Source of the DNA: Chlorobiota bacterium
GTDB taxonomy: Bacteria; Bacteroidota; Bacteroidia; Bacteroidales; JAADGE01
Direction of reading: 5' to 3'
DNA: 6,423 bases
Assembly (NCBI GenBank): GCA_013153575.1
Contig: JAADEE010000014.1
Coordinates: forward strand, 1-6,423
Part shown: piece after piece, positions 1-6,423 of the stretch
Layout of the letters: each line of letters opens with the position of its first letter
Numbering within the stretch: position 1 is the first letter of the stretch
The notes under the pieces: model-generated
Seen by the model: only the letters and a program-made list of their open reading frames with translations
What the model was told of the DNA's origin: nothing
Databases searched by the model: none
Program-made: the position numbers and the translations under genes

Positions 1-1077
1 CATTATGTTAATATTAATGATATAAAAAAACAACTTCCTAAAAACATAAAAATAATTAGTGTTGATATTAACACTGATATTTCTCCTATAAATGCATTAA
101 AAAATTTATTATTCACCAAATTACCATATAACGCACAACGCTTTATTAATGAAAACTTTAAAGCATCATTACAAAACCTGTTATCTAAAAACGAGTATGA
201 TATAATTCAAATTGAAGGATTGTACATGATGCCTTATATTGATATCATCAGAAAACATTCTAATGCAAAAATTGCATTTCGCGCACATAATATTGAACAC
301 GAAATCTGGGAACAAACACTAAAACAAGAAAAAAACTTTCTAAAAAAATCATATCTTAAAATTATTGTAAAAAGAATGAAACAATTTGAGCTTTCATTCA
401 TAAACAAATATGACTTATTAATACCTATAACACAAAGAGATGCAGAAATCTTTAAAACACTTGGCAACAATAAAAAAACAATAGTTTGTCCAACAGGTGT
501 TGATACATCAAAATATAAAAGTAAAAAACGTAATTTTGAAGAAATATCATTATTTCACCTTGGCTCATTAGATTGGACTCCAAATCAAGAAGGACTTATT
601 TGGTTCCTCGATAATGTTTGGAGTGAAATTACAAAACAAAAACTAAATATAACCTTCTCTATAGCAGGAAGAAATGCACCTAATTGGCTAATTGAAAAAT
701 TCAAAAAATATAACAATATAAATTACTTAGGTGAAATTGATGATGCCTTAAAATTTATGCAAGAAAATAACATAATGATTGTTCCATTACTCTCTGGTAG
801 TGGAATGAGAATTAAAATAATTGAAGGAATGGCATCTGGCAACATTGTAATATCTACAAGCAAAGGTGCCGAAGGCATAAACGGAAAACACAACAAAGAT
901 TTAATTATTGCAAACACAAAAGAAGATTTTTTAAATACTATAAAAAACATAACAAATAAAAAAATCCCTATTAAAGAAATATCAATTAACGCACAACAGT
1001 TTATTCTGAATAATTTTGATAATTTTGCAATTACAAAATCATTAATTGATTTTATCAAAATCAATCTTATAAAATGA
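1..1077 (+). CDS. Glycosyltransferase family 4 (GT-B fold), 5'-truncated by window edge
   Basis: The reading frame is open from base 1 to the TGA at 1075-1077 (358 codons), so the true start lies upstream and the TTG at 220 is internal. The product probably transfers a sugar from an activated donor to a polysaccharide or lipid-linked acceptor at the cytoplasmic face. Visible signs are an N-terminal-domain stretch reading IIQIEGLYMMPY (about 205-240), an AHNIEHEIW motif (283-309), the C-terminal-domain opening HLGSLDWTPNQEG (about 556-594), and the nucleotide-sugar-binding segment SGSGMRIKIIEGMASG (793-840) with its conserved Glu at 823-825. The first Glu of the classical E-x7-E motif is replaced in this segment, as is usual in this GT4 subgroup. 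GT4 enzymes usually have 350-420 residues, so perhaps 20-50 residues are missing. It overlaps the next glycosyltransferase by 4 bp (ATGA), implying co-translation. Donor and acceptor cannot be read from the sequence. Family assignment is firm; specificity is unknown. Confidence 0.9.
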   Translation, partial: HYVNINDIKKQLPKNIKIISVDINTDISPINALKNLLFTKLPYNAQRFINENFKASLQNLLSKNEYDIIQIEGLYMMPYIDIIRKHSNAKIAFRAHNIEHEIWEQTLKQEKNFLKKSYLKIIVKRMKQFELSFINKYDLLIPITQRDAEIFKTLGNNKKTIVCPTGVDTSKYKSKKRNFEEISLFHLGSLDWTPNQEGLIWFLDNVWSEITKQKLNITFSIAGRNAPNWLIEKFKKYNNINYLGEIDDALKFMQENNIMIVPLLSGSGMRIKIIEGMASGNIVISTSKGAEGINGKHNKDLIIANTKEDFLNTIKNITNKKIPIKEISINAQQFILNNFDNFAITKSLIDFIKINLIK

Positions 1078-2258
1078 AAATTATTATAATTCTTTTTTGG
1101 ATTTTATTATCATTAGTTATATACTCATATGTAGGTTATCCCATAATATTATACATATTAGTAAAAATTAAATCATTATTTTCACAAAAAAAAGAAGAAA
1201 ATAACAATAATATTTCTTTACCGGAAGTAACACTTTTTGTAGCAGCATATAATGAAAAAGATTATATTGCTACAAAAATGGAAAATCATTTAAATTTAAA
1301 CTACCCTAAAAATAAAATAAAACACTTATGGGTTACTGATGGCTCTAACGATGGTACTCCTGAACTTTTAAAAAAATATCCGGAAGTAATAGTTTTACAC
1401 GAAAATAAAAGAAATGGAAAAATTGGAGCTATAAACAGAGGTAAAAAATATATAACAACACCAATTGTTATATTTTCTGATGGAAATACAATTCTAAGCA
1501 AAAATTCTATAAAAATAATTGTTGATTTATTTAAAGACTCAAAAGTTGGATGTGTTGCAGGAGAAAAACGCATATATAATAAAAACATTGATGACGCAAC
1601 AGGTTCAGGAGAAAGTTTTTATTGGAAATTCGAAAGCAAAATTAAAAAATGGGATGCCGAATTATACTCGGCAGTAGGTGCAGCAGGAGAATTATTTGCT
1701 GTAAGAACTGAACTTTTAGAAGAAGTTGAACCTGACACAATTTTAGATGATTTTATTATTTCATTAAGAATAGTAAAAAAAGGTTATACAATTAAATACA
1801 ATCCAAAAGCATATGCAATTGAAACAGCATCGGCAAATATCAAAGAAGAATTAAAACGAAAAATACGTATATCAGCAGGAAGCATACAATCTATAATACG
1901 TTTAAAATCATTATTAAACCCTTTTAAATATGGAATATTTAGTTGGCAATTTTTCTCACATAAAATTGCAAGATGGATAATTGTTCCTTTTTCACTACCA
2001 ATTATATATATTTTAAATGCATTAATTATATTAAAAATGCAATCCATTAATAATATTTACACTTTATTATTCTTTTTACAAACTATATTTTATTTATTTG
2101 TATTTATAGGATGGATTTTTAAAAACAAAAAAATTAAATTCAAATTAATATTTATACCATATTACATTTACATAATGAATTATGCTGTTTGGGTAGGTTT
2201 GTATAGATTTATAAGAGGTAAACAAACAGTAAATTGGGAACGAGCAAAAAGAGCTTAA
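1074..2258 (+). CDS. Membrane-anchored glycosyltransferase family 2 (cellulose-synthase-like GT-A)
   Basis: This 394-residue integral membrane protein probably adds a sugar to a surface polysaccharide or lipid-linked glycan, with its catalytic domain in the cytoplasm. There is one N-terminal membrane segment (about 3-31). The GT-A domain follows, with the nucleotide-binding motif VAAYNE (56-61), TDGSNDGT (88-95), the metal-site equivalent SDGN (135-138) and GAAGELFAVR (202-211). The acidic catalytic-base motif is ILDDF (223-227), followed by a basic KRKIRISAG segment (261-269) where processive synthases carry QxxRW. Three more hydrophobic segments lie at about 301-320, 329-349 and 358-376. 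Lack of QxxRW argues for a non-processive transferase rather than a true polymer synthase. The ATG overlaps the previous stop by 4 bp and has no Shine-Dalgarno motif, so translational coupling is likely. The pairing with a GT4 gene suggests the end of an exopolysaccharide cluster. The polymer is not identifiable. Confidence 0.92.
   Translation: MKIIIILFWILLSLVIYSYVGYPIILYILVKIKSLFSQKKEENNNNISLPEVTLFVAAYNEKDYIATKMENHLNLNYPKNKIKHLWVTDGSNDGTPELLKKYPEVIVLHENKRNGKIGAINRGKKYITTPIVIFSDGNTILSKNSIKIIVDLFKDSKVGCVAGEKRIYNKNIDDATGSGESFYWKFESKIKKWDAELYSAVGAAGELFAVRTELLEEVEPDTILDDFIISLRIVKKGYTIKYNPKAYAIETASANIKEELKRKIRISAGSIQSIIRLKSLLNPFKYGIFSWQFFSHKIARWIIVPFSLPIIYILNALIILKMQSINNIYTLLFFLQTIFYLFVFIGWIFKNKKIKFKLIFIPYYIYIMNYAVWVGLYRFIRGKQTVNWERAKRA
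2194..2201 (+). promoter_or_regulatory. Candidate Bacteroidota -7 promoter element (TAGGTTTG), weak
   Basis: TAGGTTTG matches the Bacteroidota sigma-ABfr -7 consensus TAnnTTTG exactly and lies about 70 bp before the ribBA start, inside the 3' end of the preceding glycosyltransferase gene. It could give ribBA its own transcription independent of the sugar genes. No TTG at the expected -33 spacing is visible (the nearest is only 2 nt upstream), and a motif this short is expected by chance about once per kilobase or so in this AT-rich DNA. It is recorded as a possibility only. Confidence 0.15.
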
Positions 2259-2270
2259 AAATAAAACAAC

Positions 2271-3497
2271 ATGGAAAATATAAAATCAAATTTAAACACA
2301 ATACCCGAAGCAATTGAAGCCATTAAAAATGGTGAAATAATAATTGTTGTAGATGATGAAGACAGAGAAAACGAAGGTGACTTTATAACTTCAGCAGAAC
2401 TTATTACACCTGAAAAAGTTAACTTCATGGCTAAACATGGCAGAGGTTTAATTTGTGCAGCAATACCTGAAACAAGATGTGTACAATTAGACTTAGACCT
2501 TATGATTGGTAAACAAAACAATACATCTTTACACGAAACACCTTTCACAGTTTCCGTTGATTTAATTGGAGATGGTTGTACAACAGGAATATCAGCATCC
2601 GATCGTTCAAAAACTATTAAAGCATTAGTCGATGAAAACACAAAACCCGAAGATTTAGGTCGACCTGGTCATATTTTTCCGCTTAAAGCGAAAAACATGG
2701 GAGTTTTACGACGTGCAGGACATACAGAAGCTACAGTTGACTTAACAAAACTTGCAGGTTTAAAACCGGGAGGTGCATTAGTTGAAATTATGAACGATGA
2801 TGGCACAATGGCACGTTTACCGGAACTTATTGAAGTTGCAAAAAAACACAATCTGAAAATTGTTACAATAAAAGACCTTATATCATACCGATTAAAAGAA
2901 GAAACATTAATTGAAAGAGGTGAAAGAGTTAAAATGCCAACAGATTATGGAAATTTTGACCTTATCCCATATAGGCAAATCTCTAATGGTTTAGAACATT
3001 CTGCACTTATAAAAGGCAGTTGGGAAAAAGATGAACCGGTTTTAGTTCGTGTTCATTCATCATGCGTAACAGGCGATATTTTCGGCTCACAACGTTGCGA
3101 TTGTGGCGACCAACTTCATGAAGCAATGCGTATGGTTGAAAAAGAAGGTAAAGGCTTAATTTTATACATGGACCAAGAAGGTAGAGGAATTGGATATTTC
3201 AATAAAATCAAAACATACAAACTTCAAGAACAAGGTTACGATACTGTTGAAGCAAATCACAAGTTAGGTTTTGATGACGATGAAAGAGATTATGGTGTTG
3301 GTGCCCAAATTCTGCGTGATTTAGGAATTTGCAAAATTCGTCTTATGACAAACAACCCTGTAAAACGTGCAGGACTTGAAGGTTATGGTTTAGAAATTGT
3401 TGAAACAGTTCCTATTGAACTTCCTACAAATAAACACAATCATTTTTATATGGAAACTAAAAAACTTAAAATGGGACATAATTTAAAAAATGTGTAA
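2271..3497 (+). CDS. ribBA: Bifunctional 3,4-dihydroxy-2-butanone-4-phosphate synthase / GTP cyclohydrolase II (riboflavin synthesis)
   Basis: This 408-residue cytoplasmic enzyme supplies both riboflavin precursors. The RibB half (about 10-208) converts ribulose 5-phosphate to 3,4-dihydroxy-2-butanone 4-phosphate. The RibA half (about 215-405) opens GTP to a diaminopyrimidine phosphate, releasing formate and pyrophosphate. The RibB half has [10 protein letters not shown] (28-37), including the metal ligand Glu33, then TTGISASDR (104-112), RPGHIFPL (131-138) and GHTEA (150-154), with metal ligand His151. The RibA half has the zinc cysteines 265, 276 and 278 in [15 protein letters not shown], then DQEGRGIG (301-308), Tyr316, DDERD (336-340), [10 protein letters not shown] (360-369) and a terminal MGH. 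By alignment to the E. coli enzymes, all key residues are present, so both activities are expected. Length is typical of fused RibBA. The ATG follows the glycosyltransferase stop by 12 bp. This leaves no room for an FMN riboswitch in the gap, so ribBA is probably read through from upstream or from a weak internal promoter. No frameshift is apparent. Confidence 0.97.
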   Translation: MENIKSNLNTIPEAIEAIKNGEIIIVVDDEDRENEGDFITSAELITPEKVNFMAKHGRGLICAAIPETRCVQLDLDLMIGKQNNTSLHETPFTVSVDLIGDGCTTGISASDRSKTIKALVDENTKPEDLGRPGHIFPLKAKNMGVLRRAGHTEATVDLTKLAGLKPGGALVEIMNDDGTMARLPELIEVAKKHNLKIVTIKDLISYRLKEETLIERGERVKMPTDYGNFDLIPYRQISNGLEHSALIKGSWEKDEPVLVRVHSSCVTGDIFGSQRCDCGDQLHEAMRMVEKEGKGLILYMDQEGRGIGYFNKIKTYKLQEQGYDTVEANHKLGFDDDERDYGVGAQILRDLGICKIRLMTNNPVKRAGLEGYGLEIVETVPIELPTNKHNHFYMETKKLKMGHNLKNV

Positions 3498-3525
3498 CTT
3501 CAAATTCGATTAACATAATAGTTTA

Positions 3526-4065
3526 ATGACTTTTAATGAATTAATAAATTTACGGCAAAGCAACAGATCATATTCTAACAAGGAAGTTGAAAAAGAAAAA
3601 ATTATTGCTTGCATTGAAGCTGCAAGAATGTCGCCATCTGCTTGTAATTCTCAACCTTGGAAATTTATTGTAGTTGATAATCCTGAAATTAAAAAGAAAC
3701 TTGCTCAAACAACTTCAAACAGATTATTGCCTTTAAATCATTTTACAAATCAGGCACCTGTGCATATTGTTATTGTAAATGAAGGTTCAAACTTTACTGC
3801 AACACTAGGAAATAAAATTAAGAATAGAAATTTTAGCCTTATTGATATAGGAATTGCTGCTGAACATTTTTGCCTTCAAGCTGCCGAACTTGGACTTGGC
3901 ACTTGTATGTTAGGTTGGTTTAATGAAAAAGAAGTAAAAAAATTATTGCAAATACCTGAAAAGAAACGCCCTGAACTTATTATAACAATAGGATATCCTT
4001 CTGATAAACAAAGAGATAAAAAACGTAAAAAAATTAGCAAAATAATGTCTTATAACAAATATTAA
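3526..4065 (+). CDS. Nitroreductase-family FMN-dependent oxidoreductase
   Basis: This 179-residue soluble protein is expected to bind FMN as a homodimer and reduce an unidentified substrate using NAD(P)H. Family signs are the N-terminal FMN-phosphate motif RQSNRSY (10-16) with Arg10, Ser12 and Arg14, the SPSACNSQPWKF loop (36-47), the helix segment DIGIAAEHFCLQAAELGLG (107-125) leading to GTCMLGW (125-131), and a closing strand ITIGYP (153-158). A basic tail (161-170) includes RDKKRKK. Length fits the compact end of the family, and no ferredoxin-like extension is present. The ATG lies 28 bp after the ribBA stop, with no Shine-Dalgarno motif and no visible promoter or terminator in the gap, so co-transcription with ribBA is likely. 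That would link an FMN-using enzyme with flavin synthesis, but this is inference. The motifs do not single out BluB or any other named subtype. The family is secure; the substrate is unknown. Confidence 0.92.
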   Translation: MTFNELINLRQSNRSYSNKEVEKEKIIACIEAARMSPSACNSQPWKFIVVDNPEIKKKLAQTTSNRLLPLNHFTNQAPVHIVIVNEGSNFTATLGNKIKNRNFSLIDIGIAAEHFCLQAAELGLGTCMLGWFNEKEVKKLLQIPEKKRPELIITIGYPSDKQRDKKRKKISKIMSYNKY

Positions 4066-4066
4066 A

Positions 4067-4117
4067 AAAAAGCTATACAAATAAGAATTTTCAAGTTCTT
4101 TATTTGTATAGCTTTTT
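4067..4117. terminator. Bidirectional rho-independent-type terminator hairpin
   Basis: The left arm 4067-4087 pairs with the right arm 4096-4117, giving about 21 base pairs broken only by one unpaired T at 4099, around an 8-nt loop (4088-4095). The outer five pairs are A:T. The core contains GCTATACAAATAA opposite its complement. An A-run at 4064-4071 gives an eight-U tail for reverse-strand transcripts, and the T-run at 4113-4117 serves the forward strand. It fills most of the 57-bp gap between the convergent nitroreductase and receptor genes, the expected place for a shared terminator. The pairing was checked base by base; activity is inferred. Confidence 0.88.
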
Positions 4118-4122
4118 AATTT

Positions 4123-6261
4123 TTAAAACCTAATTTTTATACTTCCAAAATATTCTTGCTTTGGTCCAGGTTGATAAGAATTACCATCAGGATCAGGTTC
4201 TGTAAAAGCCATATAAGTTTCTCCTGTAAAATTCCTTGCAGCCAAACTAATTTCACCTTTTAAACCTTTACAAGTCCAATTATAAGAAACTTTTGCATTA
4301 TATAAATTAAATCCATCTTGCCAATTCTGATAAATATTTGGGTCTAACTCACCATTATATGCTTTTGCATCTGTATAAATTGCCCACTCCGACTGGTATT
4401 CAGTTCCTAAACTAACATTAAAGTTATTATTTATTTTATAATTTAACTCCGCATAAAGTTGGTGCTTAGGAGAATTTGGCAAATATTGTCCATCCTCGGG
4501 AGGTGTTGTTAATACATAGTCTGTATCTGTATAAACAGGATTTATTTCGGCAGAAGTATATTTAAAATCAGAATAAGTATAAGAAACTTGCAAATTTAAT
4601 TTTTTAATAATATCAAATGATAAATATGTTTCTATACCATATCTCTCACTATTTCCTGCATTTCCATAAAAAACTTCTTGATTACCTCTACCTGATTGTT
4701 TGAAACGAAAAAAATCATTTTCGGTATTCATTGCAAATCCTGTTATATCATAAAATAATTTATTCCCAATATATCCGCGAGTACCAACTTCATAACAATC
4801 AGATGTTGCAGGAACTAAATGAGTATTAAAACCTGAATATCCAACAGGATTTGCTGCTAATTCCTCTGTTGAAGGTGGCATAAATCCTTGACTATAATTT
4901 GCAAAAACAGTTACTGCTTCAGAAAAATTATAACTTGCTCCAATTCTGAACGAAGTTTGTGAAAAATCCATATCAGTTTTAGCTGTATCAATCCACATCA
5001 TTTTATCTGTAAGTTCATTTTGAACATCATCATAACGAACATTACCTATAATATTTAATTTCCCAAATTCTAACTTATAAATAGCAAATACTCCTGTACT
5101 TTGTTGATCTATAATTTGATTTGCAAGTAAGCTATCTGTCTCAATATTAGTTTCATCTGTGCTTTCCTCTCTATCTAAGTTTGCTGCACTTTGCAATTTA
5201 TACATATCAATATTTTGCCATTTAAAATCAGCACCTAAACTAAAATGATGTTTAAAACTTCCTGTTTGTAAATTTAAATTGTATTGTAAACCTGCTCCCG
5301 GATCTGAATAATCTCTATATTCTGCACATTTATTACTTGTTTCTTTATAATCCCAAGTTTTATAGAATGCATAAGTTTGAATATTTTGCTTATCATTAAT
5401 ATCATAAACTCCGGTAAACCCAAAAGTTGTTCTGTTTGTTTTTTGATATTCATTAAATGGACAAGCATCAGGATTTGCTTGTGTAGGATCATTAAGTTGC
5501 TCTAAATTTAAGCCTTCAGGATTTTGGTGAAAATAATCAGTATGTGAAATGATTTGTGTTACATAAATTTTATCAGAAAGTTTAAATCCTAATTTCTCAT
5601 ATAACTTATTTGACCAAAATGCTTGATGATCTCTATAACCATCACCGGCTTCTCGTGAATAACTTACTCTATAATCAGTAGTATTTTGCGTACCATTTAA
5701 TTGTGCCAAAGTTTTATAAAAACCATTTGAACCAAATTCTTGACTTACTATTCCTCCAAGTTTTTTCTCTCCTCCATTTTTTGTTGTAATATTCAAAACT
5801 CCTGCAGAACCACTACTACCATATAAACCTGTTGACGGGCCTCTTAATACTTCTATTTTATCAACAGTTTCCCAATCTACATCATATAAATCAGGTGCAA
5901 AACCAGAAGGATCATTAATAGGAATTCCATCTAAAACTACACCTATTCCTCTTAATCCTCGTTCAGTTAAAATTCCTTGTCCACGAATTGACATATGCAC
6001 ACGTTCTCCATTATGCTGATTATCAACACGAACACCGGGAACTAACCGTAAAGCTTCTTCTACTCCAATAGTCTTTGGCATATCATAAAGCACATCTGAA
6101 TTAACTAATGATATTGCCCCCGGATTATTTTTTAATACTATCGGCATACGATTAGCTTTTATAATTACATTATCTAATTTAAAAGTATCTTGTTCATTTT
6201 CTTGTCCATATACAAGAGCATTAATGCACAATAGTGCAATAATATATAATATTTTTTTCAT
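4123..6261 (-). CDS. TonB-dependent outer-membrane receptor (iron/siderophore-receptor-like, ligand unknown)
   Basis: This 712-residue protein is predicted to be a 22-stranded outer-membrane barrel with an N-terminal plug, importing a scarce ligand with energy from TonB-ExbBD. A signal peptide (1 to about 19: KK, then a hydrophobic core, ending VYG before Gln20) starts the ATG-initiated protein. A TonB-box-like LDNVIIKAN lies at 29-37. The plug (about 45-165) contains SIRGQG (91-96), GVVLDGIPIND (107-117) and EVLRGPSTGLYG (137-148) followed by NITT. The barrel has receptor-typical NYSQGFMPPSTEEL (455-468), AARNFTGE (674-681) and FTEPDPDGNSYQPGP (686-700), and ends in Phe, the usual beta-signal for the Bam machinery. 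There is no SusC-type carboxypeptidase-like N-terminal extension and no SusD neighbour, so polysaccharide uptake is unlikely. The resemblance to FecA/iron-type receptors is from memory of the family, so the ligand is not established. The gene stands alone on the reverse strand, converging on the nitroreductase gene across a shared terminator. Confidence 0.94.
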   Translation of the reverse strand: MKKILYIIALLCINALVYGQENEQDTFKLDNVIIKANRMPIVLKNNPGAISLVNSDVLYDMPKTIGVEEALRLVPGVRVDNQHNGERVHMSIRGQGILTERGLRGIGVVLDGIPINDPSGFAPDLYDVDWETVDKIEVLRGPSTGLYGSSGSAGVLNITTKNGGEKKLGGIVSQEFGSNGFYKTLAQLNGTQNTTDYRVSYSREAGDGYRDHQAFWSNKLYEKLGFKLSDKIYVTQIISHTDYFHQNPEGLNLEQLNDPTQANPDACPFNEYQKTNRTTFGFTGVYDINDKQNIQTYAFYKTWDYKETSNKCAEYRDYSDPGAGLQYNLNLQTGSFKHHFSLGADFKWQNIDMYKLQSAANLDREESTDETNIETDSLLANQIIDQQSTGVFAIYKLEFGKLNIIGNVRYDDVQNELTDKMMWIDTAKTDMDFSQTSFRIGASYNFSEAVTVFANYSQGFMPPSTEELAANPVGYSGFNTHLVPATSDCYEVGTRGYIGNKLFYDITGFAMNTENDFFRFKQSGRGNQEVFYGNAGNSERYGIETYLSFDIIKKLNLQVSYTYSDFKYTSAEINPVYTDTDYVLTTPPEDGQYLPNSPKHQLYAELNYKINNNFNVSLGTEYQSEWAIYTDAKAYNGELDPNIYQNWQDGFNLYNAKVSYNWTCKGLKGEISLAARNFTGETYMAFTEPDPDGNSYQPGPKQEYFGSIKIRF

Positions 6262-6423
6262 TATATTTATTTTATTATTTAACTTATATTTTATAAACTA
6301 GTAAATATTAATCATTAAATTTTACTAATAATTAATGTGATTTCTCATTTTTAAACATAGCAATAACATGGAGTTTATATATAATTAATTATACATATAA
6401 ACACACAATTAAGCATTACAAAA
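6262..6423 (-). promoter_or_regulatory. Upstream region of the TonB-dependent receptor gene
   Basis: This 162-bp, very AT-rich stretch runs from the receptor ATG to the window edge and holds no credible coding sequence on either strand. It should contain the receptor promoter, but no exact TAnnTTTG element is present. The closest is TATGTTTA on the reverse strand (6352-6359), without a TTG at the right distance. No Shine-Dalgarno motif precedes the ATG, only A/T-rich leader. No conserved cobalamin-riboswitch-like core is visible. Two inverted repeats occur: a stronger one at 6373-6402, and a weaker 7-bp one pairing 6299-6305 with 6321-6327. Confidence 0.5.
6373..6402. repeat. Imperfect AT-rich palindrome, possible operator of the receptor gene
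   Basis: The outer arms GTTTATAT (6373-6380) and ATATAAAC (6395-6402) are perfect reverse complements. Inside them TATAATTAATTATA (6380-6393) is a perfect 14-bp palindrome with its centre offset by 1 bp, so the structure folds as a 12-bp stem with a 2-nt bulge. It lies about 112-141 bp upstream of the receptor ATG. Iron-type receptors are often repressed by Fur at AT-rich palindromes, so an operator is conceivable. However, the sequence is not a good match to the classical Fur box, and A/T-only palindromes arise easily by chance here. Confidence 0.35.

Noticed and set aside
220..222. TTG as the start of the first glycosyltransferase
   Set aside because: The same frame is open back to base 1 and encodes family-typical GT4 N-terminal sequence (IIQIEG just before the TTG), so the gene starts outside the window.
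2259..2270. FMN riboswitch or regulatory leader before ribBA
   Set aside because: The gap is only 12 bp and the preceding bases are coding sequence of the GT2 gene; no RFN-like element fits.
3526..4065. BluB (FMN-consuming dimethylbenzimidazole synthase) as identity of the nitroreductase
   Set aside because: Proximity to ribBA is tempting, but the motifs seen are general nitroreductase-family ones, nothing BluB-specific is recognisable, and no cobalamin genes are nearby.
234..5492. Several antisense or overlapping open frames of 60-128 codons (for example 723-1064 and 2255-2641 reverse, 5274-5492 reverse)
   Set aside because: They lie opposite or within strongly supported genes, have no recognisable domains, and their composition looks like that of shadow frames.
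4123..6261. SusC-like polysaccharide receptor
   Set aside because: There is no carboxypeptidase-regulatory-like N-terminal domain, the length is 712 rather than about 1000 residues, and no susD gene follows.
6299..6327. Small inverted repeat TAGTAAA/TTTACTA in the receptor leader
   Set aside because: Seven A/T-rich base pairs around a 15-nt loop are expected by chance in this composition, and there is no supporting context.
6336..6350. CRP-like site (TGTGA followed by TCA)
   Set aside because: The half-site spacing is 4 rather than 6 bp and the second half is incomplete, so it is a chance resemblance.
6352..6359. TATGTTTA on the reverse strand as -7 promoter element of the receptor gene
   Set aside because: It misses the final G of TAnnTTTG, and there is no TTG at a suitable upstream distance, so it is too weak to call.
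1..6423. CRISPR arrays, tRNA/rRNA genes, insertion sequences, toxin-antitoxin or defence modules
   Set aside because: No regularly spaced repeats, tRNA-like folds, transposase motifs, terminal repeats or recognisable small toxin/antitoxin pairs were seen. The genes present all belong to well-known families.

Overview
The window looks like ordinary chromosomal DNA from a low-GC member of the Bacteroidota. The supporting signs are an AT-rich sequence, no Shine-Dalgarno motif before any of the four visible starts (the leaders are A/T-rich), a signal peptide ending in a Tyr-Gly|Gln-Glu type junction on a TonB-dependent outer-membrane receptor, and a fused RibBA enzyme of the kind common in that phylum. 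This assignment is inferred from style, not from a marker gene.

Layout: a forward block of four closely packed genes covers 1-4065. It opens with the 3' part of a family-4 (GT-B) glycosyltransferase whose start lies off the left edge. This overlaps by 4 bp a membrane-anchored family-2 (GT-A, cellulose-synthase-like) glycosyltransferase. After 12 bp comes ribBA, encoding the bifunctional 3,4-dihydroxy-2-butanone-4-phosphate synthase/GTP cyclohydrolase II of riboflavin synthesis. After a further 28 bp comes a small FMN-dependent nitroreductase-family oxidoreductase. A strong hairpin at 4067-4117 separates this block from one convergent reverse-strand gene (4123-6261), a TonB-dependent outer-membrane receptor resembling iron/siderophore receptors. 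The last 162 bp (6262-6423) are the very AT-rich upstream region of the receptor gene. No gene was found there, only an imperfect palindrome that could be an operator.

How the genes fit together: the two glycosyltransferases look like the tail of a surface-polysaccharide cluster extending leftwards out of the window. RibBA makes both precursors of riboflavin, and the nitroreductase uses FMN, so that pair is loosely linked through flavin chemistry. The receptor is a separate transcription unit for outer-membrane uptake, with an unknown ligand. I found no RNA gene, CRISPR array, insertion sequence, toxin-antitoxin pair or defence module, and no convincing previously undescribed system. The findings are modest points of gene arrangement, regulation and protein structure.
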